A stretch of 13,675 nucleotides of DNA from Archaeoglobaceae archaeon (GCA_025059545.1 JANXDJ010000032.1:1-13675); one strand, 5' to 3'. Shown: positions 1 through 6,768, counted from the stretch's first letter. The notes: generated by a model not told the origin, from the sequence alone. A program made the numbers and translations.

Positions 1-10
1 AAAACGAAAG

Positions 11-18
11 ATTTAAAT
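11..18 (+). promoter_or_regulatory. TATA box of the first thiolase
   Basis: ATTTAAAT, preceded by a purine-rich BRE-like CGAAAG, lies about 36 bases (centre) before the ATG at 51. With the usual archaeal spacing the transcript would start near base 40, just before the GGTG ribosome-binding motif at 42-45. The same geometry is seen at the acyl-CoA ligase gene. This is read from sequence only. Confidence 0.5.
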
Positions 19-50
19 CTGTTCTTACCATGCTGTGAATGGGTGATCGA

Positions 51-1250
51 ATGAGGGAAGTGTATATTGCTGAATACGTGAGAACACCATTTTCAAGAAG
101 CAGACCGCAACAGCCAGAAAGGGATGTCTTTTACAAGTTAAGAGGAGACGAATTAATGGCTTTGGTTTTAGAAGAACTCATTAAGAGAGCAAACATAGAC
201 AAAAAAGTAGTTGATAGAATTCACATTGGGTGTGCTATGCAAATTCATGAAAATTGGGGTTATGGAGGGAAAATCGCATCAATTCTTGCAAGATTTCCAC
301 ATGAAGTTTCAACTACATGCGTAGACATGCAATGCGCCTCATCGCTCATGACTGCTGGTCTTGGCTTCCTCGAAGTTGCTTCAGGAGTCTGTGATGTTGT
401 AATAGCAGGTGGATTTGAGCATATGACAAGAGTTCCGATGGGTGCGGATAATCCACACCGAATGCCAAATCTAAGACTTCTCTCAGAAGAATTTGCGGAC
501 TATAGAATGGATATCGGTTTCGTAATGGGTTTGACCGCTGAAGAACTCTTCCAGGTTGCTAATAAAGAATTTGGAGTAACCAAAGAAGACATGGACAAGT
601 GGGGCGTAAGAAGTCATCACTATGCAGCAAAAGCTCAAAAAGAGGGTTACTTCAAGGGAGAAATAATGCCTGTAGAGGCTGAACAAGCAGATGGTAAGAA
701 GTTGATCATTGACACAGACCAATCCATAAGAGGAGATACAACGCTTGAGCAAGTTGCAAAGCTACCACCGGCTTTCAAACCAGACGGGACGATTACTGCT
801 GGAAATTCCTCTCCGCTTAATGCTGGTGCAACTGGAATCATGTTGATGAGCAAAGAAAAATTAAAAGAGTTTGGAATTGAACCGATTGGAAAAATAAAGA
901 CTTATGGCACTGCTGGCGTTCCACCGTGGATCATGGGCGCTGGTCCAGTTCCCGCATGTCAGAAAGCTCTGCAAAATGCAAACCTAAAAGTTAGAGATAT
1001 TGCTTTCTGGGAGATCAACGAAGCTTTCGCAATAGTTCCAATTTACGCTATTAAAAAATTGAATATAGAACCAGAGAGAGTTAACGTTAAGGGAGGAGCT
1101 ATAGCAATTGGACATCCACTTGGAGCTACCGGAACAAGATTAATAGGGACTCTCGCAAGAATCTTGCAAGAGAAGGGCGAAGATTACGGAATTGCCACCG
1201 CATGCGTTGGCGGTGGACAAGGAATGGCGGTTGTTGTTGAAAGAGTCTAA
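51..1250 (+). CDS. Acetyl-CoA C-acyltransferase (classical thiolase)
   Basis: A 399-residue thiolase, the normal length for the family. It would carry out CoA-dependent cleavage of 3-ketoacyl-CoA to acetyl-CoA plus a shortened acyl-CoA in the cytoplasm, the last step of beta-oxidation, or the reverse condensation. The nucleophilic cysteine is C95 in QCASS, the NEAFA motif starts at N323, the histidine is H355 in GHPLGATG, and the acid/base cysteine is C385 in ACVGGGQG, so this is a CxG-type enzyme. An in-frame ATG at 39 exists, but the ATG at 51 has GGTG at 42-45 with a 5-base gap, matching other genes here, and gives the usual N terminus (MREVYIAEYVRTPF). It is transcribed alone, with its own TATA box, and converges on the small gene at 1280-1447. 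Chain-length preference cannot be read from the sequence. Confidence 0.93.
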   Translation: MREVYIAEYVRTPFSRSRPQQPERDVFYKLRGDELMALVLEELIKRANIDKKVVDRIHIGCAMQIHENWGYGGKIASILARFPHEVSTTCVDMQCASSLMTAGLGFLEVASGVCDVVIAGGFEHMTRVPMGADNPHRMPNLRLLSEEFADYRMDIGFVMGLTAEELFQVANKEFGVTKEDMDKWGVRSHHYAAKAQKEGYFKGEIMPVEAEQADGKKLIIDTDQSIRGDTTLEQVAKLPPAFKPDGTITAGNSSPLNAGATGIMLMSKEKLKEFGIEPIGKIKTYGTAGVPPWIMGAGPVPACQKALQNANLKVRDIAFWEINEAFAIVPIYAIKKLNIEPERVNVKGGAIAIGHPLGATGTRLIGTLARILQEKGEDYGIATACVGGGQGMAVVVERV

Positions 1251-1270
1251 TTTTATTTATTTTTAAGTTT
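1251..1270 (+). terminator. T-rich archaeal-type terminator
   Basis: Immediately after the thiolase stop the coding strand runs TTTTATTTATTTTTAAGTTT with no stem-loop. Archaeal RNA polymerase ends transcription at such oligo-T tracts, so this probably ends the thiolase mRNA before the convergent small gene. Confidence 0.5.
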
Positions 1271-1279
1271 ATTCTAAAA

Positions 1280-1447
1280 TCAGTAGTAATATACTTTCAA
1301 TGCGATCTGTTCAGGCTCTTTTCTCTTAAAAATCTCACATACATCATCCTTAGTGACAATAGCACCTTTTGCAGAGCAATAACCTATGCCTTCTGGCATA
1401 GAGAAGTCTCTCAGCCAATATAGGCACTCCTTACACTTCCAACCCAT
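1280..1447 (-). CDS. 55-residue four-cysteine metal-binding protein
   Basis: A short gene of 55 codons, easily missed. It starts with ATG at 1447 and has a perfect GGTG motif at 1457-1454 six bases upstream, the same spacing as in neighbouring genes. Cysteines at residues 5, 8, 24 and 37 give the pattern C-x2-C-x15-C-x12-C, with W11 after the first pair, GYC at the third and VCEIF at the fourth. This order resembles the small HiPIP-like [4Fe-4S] subunits of glycyl-radical enzymes (BssB/BssC, HpdC type) and many small archaeal proteins of unknown role; a structural zinc site is the alternative. It lies 81 bases downstream of ychF on the same strand, with a possible TATA box of its own at 1481-1488. 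No glycyl-radical enzyme is present in the window, so its partner is unknown. That the gene is real is fairly sure; its function is not. Confidence 0.72.
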   Translation of the reverse strand: MGWKCKECLYWLRDFSMPEGIGYCSAKGAIVTKDDVCEIFKRKEPEQIALKVYYY

Positions 1448-1480
1448 CTCACTCACCAAAAAGTTTAGGTTTTGAGAGTT

Positions 1481-1488
1481 AATAAATC
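1481..1488 (-). promoter_or_regulatory. Possible TATA box of the small Cys protein
   Basis: On the minus strand GATTTATT lies about 37 bases before the start at 1447, the same TATA-to-start distance seen for the SD-led thiolase and ligase genes. It would give a short leader carrying the GGTG motif. The region is AT-rich, so the match is only suggestive. Confidence 0.35.
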
Positions 1489-1528
1489 TTACTATTATTA
1501 TAAAGCCCAGTTATTGTCACTATAATAA

Positions 1529-2692
1529 TTATGCGCCAGATACAATTCTTATCACGTCGTTGTGTTTAAGCTCATAGTCTTCAGCTATTCTCATTTTCCT
1601 TTTCGCATCTACTCCATAGATAAAAGTTCTACCAATGTCGGTATGGATCTTGTAAGCAAATTCCCTTGCAGTTGTTCCTTTCTTGACGAGAAAAGCGTCA
1701 GGAAGAATATTTCCCTTTGAATCTGTGAACTTTCGCTCATCTTCGACTGGATAAACGACGATATAGCCAAGAACGTCAAAAACAAGCTTATTTATTGCAT
1801 CCTGCACCCCCGTGCTCTTGTATTCTGCAAGATATTCCCTTATTCTTTCAAGAGCTTTCTTTTGCTTCTCATTGAGCTCCTTTAAGATTTTAAAATCACT
1901 ATCTCCGGGTAGATATTTAATATATCCCGCTTTTGCTGCGGTTCTGAGAGTCAATTCATAATTTGCAGAAGTTAGCACCACATTCGTGTCGAATTTTCTA
2001 AGTTTTTCTATTAAGTGTTTGGGTGCTTTATCAACTTTATTTCCAGCGATAATCATCTTCATCCTTCTTAATCGCAGTTCCTTTGCCACAACCTTTAGTT
2101 CTTCTTCACCAATTTTTTGTATATCTTCAAAACCCCTAAACGCCTCTCTCACCATCGACTCATCGAATCCAAGCCCTGAAAGTAGTTCTAATAGGAACTT
2201 TACCGTATCTTTCTTTTCAGCCTTAGCTTTTCTGACAATTTTTTCCCAATTTCGCTTAAGGATTCCGAAAATCCACATGTCCAGCTCATTCAAAAAAAAT
2301 CTAATATCTTCAATTGGATCTCTTTCTCCAAGCCCTATCTCATTTCCATTTTCATCTGTAGAACCAGAAGCATCAACAACATGTATTATCGCCTCACTCT
2401 GCCTAAGGTCGTCGAGAAACTCATTTCCTAATCCTCTTCCTTTATGAGCATCCGGAACCAGTCCAGCGACATCGATGAGCTTAACTGGTATAAATCTCCA
2501 GCCATCTACACATTTTCCACAATTAACACCCAAATCTTCACAAATGCACTTAATACGAACATAAGCAATTCCAACGTTTGGCTTTATCGTTGTAAATGGA
2601 TAATTTGCGATTTCAGCATCCGCAAGTGTTGCAGATTTAAAAAAAGTGGATTTTCCTGTATTCGGCTTACCTGCAATTCCTATCTCTATCAT
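1529..2692 (-). CDS. ychF: Archaeal YchF/Obg-type translation-associated GTPase with TGS domain
   Basis: A 387-residue P-loop NTPase of the archaeal YchF branch of the Obg family, cytosolic and associated with ribosomes in known members. G1 is at residues 8-16 (GKPNTGKST), the switch region NYPFTTIKPNVG follows, G3 is D74-V-A-G77, and G4 is N218-K-V-D221. NKxD is the GTP-type form, unlike bacterial YchF, which has NxxE and prefers ATP. A helical insert spans about 125-200 and a TGS domain about 308-386. Four cysteines (C49, C51, C58, C61) sit in the insert after G2 and may bind a metal. The start overlaps the stop of the upstream small gene (ATGA), and GAGGGG lies six bases upstream. It ends a three-gene operon. 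The exact cellular role is not known for the archaeal branch. Confidence 0.93.
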   Translation of the reverse strand: MIEIGIAGKPNTGKSTFFKSATLADAEIANYPFTTIKPNVGIAYVRIKCICEDLGVNCGKCVDGWRFIPVKLIDVAGLVPDAHKGRGLGNEFLDDLRQSEAIIHVVDASGSTDENGNEIGLGERDPIEDIRFFLNELDMWIFGILKRNWEKIVRKAKAEKKDTVKFLLELLSGLGFDESMVREAFRGFEDIQKIGEEELKVVAKELRLRRMKMIIAGNKVDKAPKHLIEKLRKFDTNVVLTSANYELTLRTAAKAGYIKYLPGDSDFKILKELNEKQKKALERIREYLAEYKSTGVQDAINKLVFDVLGYIVVYPVEDERKFTDSKGNILPDAFLVKKGTTAREFAYKIHTDIGRTFIYGVDAKRKMRIAEDYELKHNDVIRIVSGA

Positions 2693-2949
2693 AAAAGTCC
2701 CCTCGACTCATATTCTCCCCTTTTCCTCTTCTTTATCATACTCTGAAGCAGTATGGGATTATCTTTCAAAAATGAAGCATATTCTTTACTCAACTCCCCA
2801 ATTCTCTCAAAATAATTTATGATCTCAATCGCTTCCTCTAAGGATCCACATACCTCAAGATGATCAAACACGTTGGGAATCAGTCTGTCCACGACTTCCC
2901 GATAAAGATTCGGAAACATCTTCCTGAACTTCTCTTTTTCCCACTCCAA
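2689..2949 (-). CDS. Small conserved archaeal protein, DUF2095-like
   Basis: An 86-residue soluble, charged, mostly helical protein without cysteine motif or membrane segment. The segment SLEEAIEIINYFERIGELSKEYA recalls archaeal DUF2095 proteins; this is from memory and not secure. I chose the TTG at 2949 because GGTGAGG (2959-2953) lies upstream with exactly the GGTG-N6-start spacing used by other genes here. An in-frame TTG at 2961 (90 residues) and an ATG at 2919 (76 residues) are alternatives. The gene starts inside the end of the beta-helix gene (86-base overlap, different frame) and its stop overlaps the ychF start, so all three are probably translationally coupled. No function can be assigned. 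Confidence 0.7.
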   Translation of the reverse strand: MEWEKEKFRKMFPNLYREVVDRLIPNVFDHLEVCGSLEEAIEIINYFERIGELSKEYASFLKDNPILLQSMIKKRKRGEYESRGLL

Positions 2950-3757
2950 ATTCCTCACCAAACTCAGTTTTCAGTTCGATTGAATCTTTTATCCATACCC
3001 CTTCTCTTGCAATTATTCCACCTTCTACTATACAACCTTTTTCCATATAAACTCTATCCCCTCTAACATGCATTCCAACTCTACATGAGTTTATCAAGTA
3101 AATAGTTCTCCCTTCAACGGATCCATGAATCCTGCTATTGTCCAAAATTACATCTCTACCTCTGATGCCACCAATAATTTCGCTTCCACCGATGTAGATA
3201 TCTCTCGCCCTCAAAGTGCCGAGAAGTTTGCTATCGAAAACATCTGCGTTTTTAGTGGTAATTATCTTATCTACTCCAACATAACACTTTTCAGGCAAAA
3301 TTATCGATGGCTCAATTTCTACATCTTCTATAAGCTTAAAAACCTCCTCAATTTTACCAAGTCTAAAGAGAAGCATTATGTATAGCAGTAGAAAGAATAT
3401 AACCGACGCAGGATTCTGGATTGTTATTAAACCTCTTGCTTCAAATCCATTCTTAATTCTAACATTTCTACCAATTTCAAGATCTCCATAAACCGTTAAT
3501 TTCCCATCAATTCCAGCAAATTCGCCTATGTATGCATCCCCCTTTGAAACGAGATCCCCATCAACGGTGCAAAAAGAGTCTATTCGAACCTCCTCTCCAA
3601 GAATATCTCCGCTAAGGTGCACACGTTCTCCCGCAAAAATCCTCTTTGCAAGGATTCCGTAATCAACCCTTGAATTCTGCCCAATTAAAACATCTCCATC
3701 GGCAACTATTGTTCTTTCCTCAAATTTAGCCTTTCTAATAAGCATCCTGTCAAGCAT
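2864..3757 (-). CDS. Bactofilin-like beta-helix protein with internal membrane helix
   Basis: A 297-residue protein built of short repeats with a beta-strand period (for example residues 12-110 and 165-258, rich in V/I-x-G and G-D/R turns). This is typical of right-handed beta-helix proteins of the bactofilin/polymer-forming family, which are sometimes annotated as acyltransferases. The two repeat blocks are separated by a strongly hydrophobic stretch at about 118-132 followed by a charged helix, suggesting a membrane-attached scaffold. No hexapeptide-transferase catalytic histidine was identified. The last 25-30 residues are polar, low in structure and out of phase with the repeats; they overlap the next gene. 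The ATG at 3757 has no SD motif, but a TATA-like element lies about 27 bases upstream, fitting a leaderless first gene of the operon; the ATG at 3745 is an alternative. Structure is inferred; function is unknown. Confidence 0.75.
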   Translation of the reverse strand: MLDRMLIRKAKFEERTIVADGDVLIGQNSRVDYGILAKRIFAGERVHLSGDILGEEVRIDSFCTVDGDLVSKGDAYIGEFAGIDGKLTVYGDLEIGRNVRIKNGFEARGLITIQNPASVIFFLLLYIMLLFRLGKIEEVFKLIEDVEIEPSIILPEKCYVGVDKIITTKNADVFDSKLLGTLRARDIYIGGSEIIGGIRGRDVILDNSRIHGSVEGRTIYLINSCRVGMHVRGDRVYMEKGCIVEGGIIAREGVWIKDSIELKTEFGEEFGVGKREVQEDVSESLSGSRGQTDSQRV

Positions 3758-3930
3758 TCGCTACTGCTTGTTCAAACTCTTAAAAAACTTTGCTGTATAT
3801 CTAAAATCGAATTGAGTTTTATTTCTCGCTAAAATCTAAAAAAGCTTTTTATCGTTTGCAATGTCCAATCATGTCGCAAAGAAGGAAATAATCAAAAATT
3901 TTAAATATTTTCAACAACACAATTTCAAAT
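3758..3930. promoter_or_regulatory. Divergent promoter region
   Basis: 173 bases without a gene separate two divergent starts. Leftward, TTTTTTAA (3787-3780 on the minus strand) is the likely TATA box for the beta-helix gene. Rightward, TTTTAAAT (3899-3906) with upstream ATCAAAAA is about 28 bases before the ATG at 3931. Neither gene has an SD motif, so both transcripts are probably leaderless. Between them lie a palindrome AAAAAGCTTTTT (3839-3850) and an interrupted dyad TTTGC...GCAAA (3854-3880) that could be a regulator site. Confidence 0.5.
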
Positions 3931-5292
3931 ATGGCTTCAATTAGCGATTGTAGTGTTTACTTGCCAGTTTGGAAGATTAAAAGAGATGAAATCGCAAAAG
4001 CTACTGGGCTTCCATCACTCGGCGGAGAGAAATCGGTAGCGCATTGGGATGAGGATAGCATAACTATGGCAGTTGAGGCAGGAAGAATGCTCAAAGGTAG
4101 TTTCGATGCTCTGATCTTTGCGTCCACTTCTTCTCCATTTAAAATAAAGCAATCTGCAAGCTTTGTCGCTTCAGCACTCGATCTTGACAACGTATTCACA
4201 ATGGATTTCTCCAACAGCTTTAGAGCATCTACAAGTGCTCTCATAACTGCAAACGAGCTCGTAGATTCTGGAAAATTTGAAAGAGTTCTCGTAGTTTCTG
4301 CGGACTGCCTTCCAATAAAACCTGGAAGCATATACGAACAGTTCTACGGCGATGCTGCAGTAGCAATAGCTGTTGAAAAGGAAGGGGTGGCGAAAATAAT
4401 CGGCTATAACTCCCAATCTCAGCCCTTGCCAGGAGCATGGATGCTCAAGGATGAACTCATGAGCTATGACATGAGACTCGATGCAATGTTTGGCTACGCT
4501 TCAAGCATACAGCGCTCCGCTATGTCTTTGCTTGGAAAACTTGGAATGAGTCCTGCAGATTTCGATAGAATCATTGCATCCGCTCCAGATCCAAAGAGCT
4601 ATGAAGGCTTGCTTAAAGCTGTTGGAGCCAAGCCTGAAGAATTTTACTTCAAAAGCGTTGGAATTGCTGGAACCGCACACCCCTTGCTTTTACTTGCATC
4701 ACAACTCGAAAAAACTGGTAGAATTTTGCTTGGGGGCTATGGAGAAGGAGCGGATGTGATTGCAATAGAAATAAACGATTCTCTTCAGACAAATCTCGGT
4801 AGAATGCTCGAAAGTAGAAAAGAAATTAGCTATGGGGAATATCTGTTCAATAAGGGGTTCATAGCAACTCGAGATGCTCCAGATAGACCTCCAATAACGA
4901 AACTTTGGAGAGAAGAGAGATCTGTAATAAGATTCTACGGGATGAAATGTGGAAATTGCGGAACCATAAGCTATCCGATAAGCAGATGTTGTGTTGAGTG
5001 CGGAACGAAGGACAATTATGAAGAGGTAAAACTCGGCTATAGAGGGAGAATTTACACGTTCACAATTGATTACCTCGTTTCTCCGGGAAACTACGTAGGT
5101 GATGGAGCACATCCGCATTGCGTAGCGGTTGTGGATCTTGAAGGCGGGGGTAGAGTTTTATTTGAAATGACAGACACTCTTACGGATTTCAAAGGAATAG
5201 AATGCGATGCAGAAGTTGAGAGAACCTTTAGATTGCTCTTTGAGAAGAACAACTTCCGTTATTACGGTTGGAAAGCGAGATTGGCGAGGTGA
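3931..5292 (+). CDS. HMG-CoA synthase-like domain (active-site residues replaced) fused to DUF35
   Basis: A 453-residue fusion. Residues 1-285 align along their length with archaeal HMG-CoA synthase (YLPVWKIKRDEIA near the start, DEDSITMAVEA at about 40-50, a glycine-rich GGYGEGADVIAIE near 268-280). The catalytic positions differ: Glu is T66 (STSSP), Cys is F97 (SFRAST), His is S217 and Asn is I245 (SVGIAG). Residues 320-453 are a DUF35 domain: a zinc ribbon with C340-x2-C343 and C354-x2-C357, then an OB fold. In methanogens DUF35 bridges thiolase and HMG-CoA synthase and shapes a shared CoA site. Here DUF35 is attached to the synthase-like domain, and the thiolase gene follows five bases later. 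A non-catalytic scaffold or substrate-handling partner of that thiolase is the best reading. The residue replacements come from alignment by eye. No SD; probably leaderless. Confidence 0.85.
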   Translation: MASISDCSVYLPVWKIKRDEIAKATGLPSLGGEKSVAHWDEDSITMAVEAGRMLKGSFDALIFASTSSPFKIKQSASFVASALDLDNVFTMDFSNSFRASTSALITANELVDSGKFERVLVVSADCLPIKPGSIYEQFYGDAAVAIAVEKEGVAKIIGYNSQSQPLPGAWMLKDELMSYDMRLDAMFGYASSIQRSAMSLLGKLGMSPADFDRIIASAPDPKSYEGLLKAVGAKPEEFYFKSVGIAGTAHPLLLLASQLEKTGRILLGGYGEGADVIAIEINDSLQTNLGRMLESRKEISYGEYLFNKGFIATRDAPDRPPITKLWREERSVIRFYGMKCGNCGTISYPISRCCVECGTKDNYEEVKLGYRGRIYTFTIDYLVSPGNYVGDGAHPHCVAVVDLEGGGRVLFEMTDTLTDFKGIECDAEVERTFRLLFEKNNFRYYGWKARLAR

Positions 5293-5297
5293 TTTTT

Positions 5298-6443
5298 ATG
5301 GAAGTTGCAATTATAGGTTGTGGTGTAACGAAGTTTGGGCATATTTGGGATAAGGATCACGACGATCTGCTTGTCGATGCGGTTTCCGAAGCTTTGAGAG
5401 ATGCGAATCTCGAAATGAAGGACATAGACGCTGTGTGGTGCGGAACATTTTACCCATTCACTGGAATAAGTGGAAACGTTTTCAGCGACTCTCTAAAGTT
5501 CTTTGGAAAGCCAATAAGTAGAGTTGAAAACTACTGTGCAACCGGAATGGATAACGTTCGTAATGCATGCTTTGCGGTTGCGAGCGGTGCATACGATATA
5601 GTGATCTCAGCTGGTGTGGAAAAGCTTGTCGACGCTGGGAGTAGAGGAATTCCACCAATAGAAGGAATTTTCAGCATTGGAATGCCTGTAGTTAGCGCTC
5701 CGGGAATGTTTGCACTTGCAGCGAACAGAGCTTTCAAGGAATGGGGATGGAACAGAGAAGATCTTGCGCTCGTTGCTGTGAAAAACCACTACAATGGAGC
5801 GAGACATCCGAAAGCACATTTCAGAAAAGAAGTTACCGTTGAAGAAGTCTTGAAAGCTCCGATGGTTGCATATCCGCTTGGAGTTTATGATTGCAGTGCG
5901 GTTAGCGATGGTGCTGCTGCGGTTGTGCTCACACGCCCAGAGATTGCAAAAAAGCTTGGATGCGATTACGCTGTAATAAAGGCAATTGGAATGGCTGTTG
6001 AGACCATGCATCCATGGCATCGACCCTCAGAGAGTTTCTTAAGCTTCCCAGCAACTGTAAAGGCTGCAAAAATGGCTTATAAAATGGCTGAAATTGAAAA
6101 TCCGAGAAAACAGCTTGATTTTGGCATAGTGCATGACTGCTTCACAATCACAGAGCTCATAAATTACCAAGATATGCTCCTATGTAAGCCTGGTGAAGGG
6201 GCGAAGCTGATAAGAGAAGGCGTCACCGCTATCGATGGCGACTTTCCAATAAATCCCGACGGTGGTCTTAAGTCTTTTGGACATCCAATTGCTGCAAGTG
6301 GTGTTAGAATGATTGCAGAACTTACTAAACAAGTTCTTGGAAAAGCAGAAGGTTTGCAAGTTAAAGATGCTGAAATGGGATTTGCTCACAACCTTGGCGG
6401 TCCTTATTCGGTTGCAACGGTTGCAATTGTGTCAAAACCATAA
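5298..6443 (+). CDS. SCP2-type thiolase / acetyl-CoA acetyltransferase-like
   Basis: A 381-residue thiolase of the SCP2/archaeal branch. The nucleophile is C80 in NYCATGMDN, the HDCF motif (279-282) replaces NEAF and carries the second cysteine C281, and the histidine is H329 in FGHPIAASG. The C-terminal CxG loop is absent, with AHNLGGP (363-369) in its place, as expected for this branch. It starts at the ATG at 5298, with GGTG at 5288-5291 overlapping the previous gene's TGA stop, so it is co-translated with the DUF35 fusion. Such thiolases commonly work as complexes with DUF35 proteins (the archaeal mevalonate complex; BbsAB in toluene degradation). With an apparently inactive synthase partner it is more likely to cleave or form 3-ketoacyl-CoA in catabolism than to feed HMG-CoA synthesis. 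The substrate is unknown. Confidence 0.9.
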   Translation: MEVAIIGCGVTKFGHIWDKDHDDLLVDAVSEALRDANLEMKDIDAVWCGTFYPFTGISGNVFSDSLKFFGKPISRVENYCATGMDNVRNACFAVASGAYDIVISAGVEKLVDAGSRGIPPIEGIFSIGMPVVSAPGMFALAANRAFKEWGWNREDLALVAVKNHYNGARHPKAHFRKEVTVEEVLKAPMVAYPLGVYDCSAVSDGAAAVVLTRPEIAKKLGCDYAVIKAIGMAVETMHPWHRPSESFLSFPATVKAAKMAYKMAEIENPRKQLDFGIVHDCFTITELINYQDMLLCKPGEGAKLIREGVTAIDGDFPINPDGGLKSFGHPIAASGVRMIAELTKQVLGKAEGLQVKDAEMGFAHNLGGPYSVATVAIVSKP

Positions 6444-6452
6444 AAATTGAAT

Positions 6453-6468
6453 CTATTTTATTTTTTAA
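6453..6468 (+). terminator. T-rich terminator after the SCP2-type thiolase
   Basis: CTATTTTATTTTTTAA follows the stop codon by about 10 bases, without a hairpin. It is an oligo-T signal at the end of the two-gene operon, just before the convergent gene fragment. Confidence 0.45.
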
Positions 6469-6477
6469 TGACCACTC

Positions 6478-6747
6478 TCACTCCATCCAAGTTTCGATCA
6501 TTTTTCCATTTCCTATGAACATCGACGCATGATGCCACTCGCCAAAAAAGCTCATGAAAGGACTGATCATCGCACCAGTGCAACCTTTGCAGACAATAAT
6601 GTCTCCAGGCTCAAGCTTGCTCAAATCCAAGTTGTTTCCATCACCCGTCCATTCTTTTGGAAATGCAACGAAAAGAGCGTAGAAGAGGTATAGCCCCAGA
6701 ATTGCTAAAATAGCAACTACTACCAGCAAGAGTCGTCTCAACTTCAT
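6478..6747 (-). pseudogene. N-terminal fragment of a YiiX-like permuted NlpC/P60 hydrolase
   Basis: An open frame of 89 residues. Residues 1-30 hold two or three basic residues and a hydrophobic helix (about 6-28), a signal anchor. Residues 45-86 match the start of the YiiX/YebB family: EPGDIIVCKG, then GEWHHASMFIGNGKMIE with the catalytic-type histidine. In this circularly permuted papain-like fold the cysteine comes later in the chain; here the frame stops at 6478, before any such segment. The other frame continues only seven residues (VRVVIKK) before a stop. Full-length relatives are about twice as long, so the 3' half appears lost at the junction with the convergent thiolase operon. A TATA-like TTTATATT (6776-6769) about 25 bases before the ATG suggests it may still be transcribed, leaderless. 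A genuine short protein cannot be excluded. Confidence 0.55.
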
Positions 6748-6768
6748 GCTTTGCTTTGAGTAGCATTA

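Noticed and set aside
39..50. Upstream ATG at 39 for the first thiolase (four extra residues)
   Set aside because: The GGTG motif at 42-45 and the TATA spacing point to the ATG at 51, and the predicted transcript starts at about base 40.
1386..1401. Hairpin TATGCC-ttct-GGCATA
   Set aside because: It lies within the coding sequence of the 55-residue gene, has no T run, and is too short to argue for an RNA element.
1448..1528. Possible RNA gene between ychF and the small Cys gene
   Set aside because: The 81 bases are AT-rich with no stable stem or tRNA-like features; a promoter is the simpler reading.
5268..5297. Ten-residue N-terminal extension of the SCP2-type thiolase
   Set aside because: The ATG at 5298 has a perfect GGTG-N6 spacing and gives the standard N terminus beginning at the first beta strand.
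5607..6020. Long antisense open frame inside the SCP2-type thiolase
   Set aside because: The protein has no family features, no SD or TATA signal, and lies opposite a gene with intact catalytic motifs; it is a codon-bias shadow.
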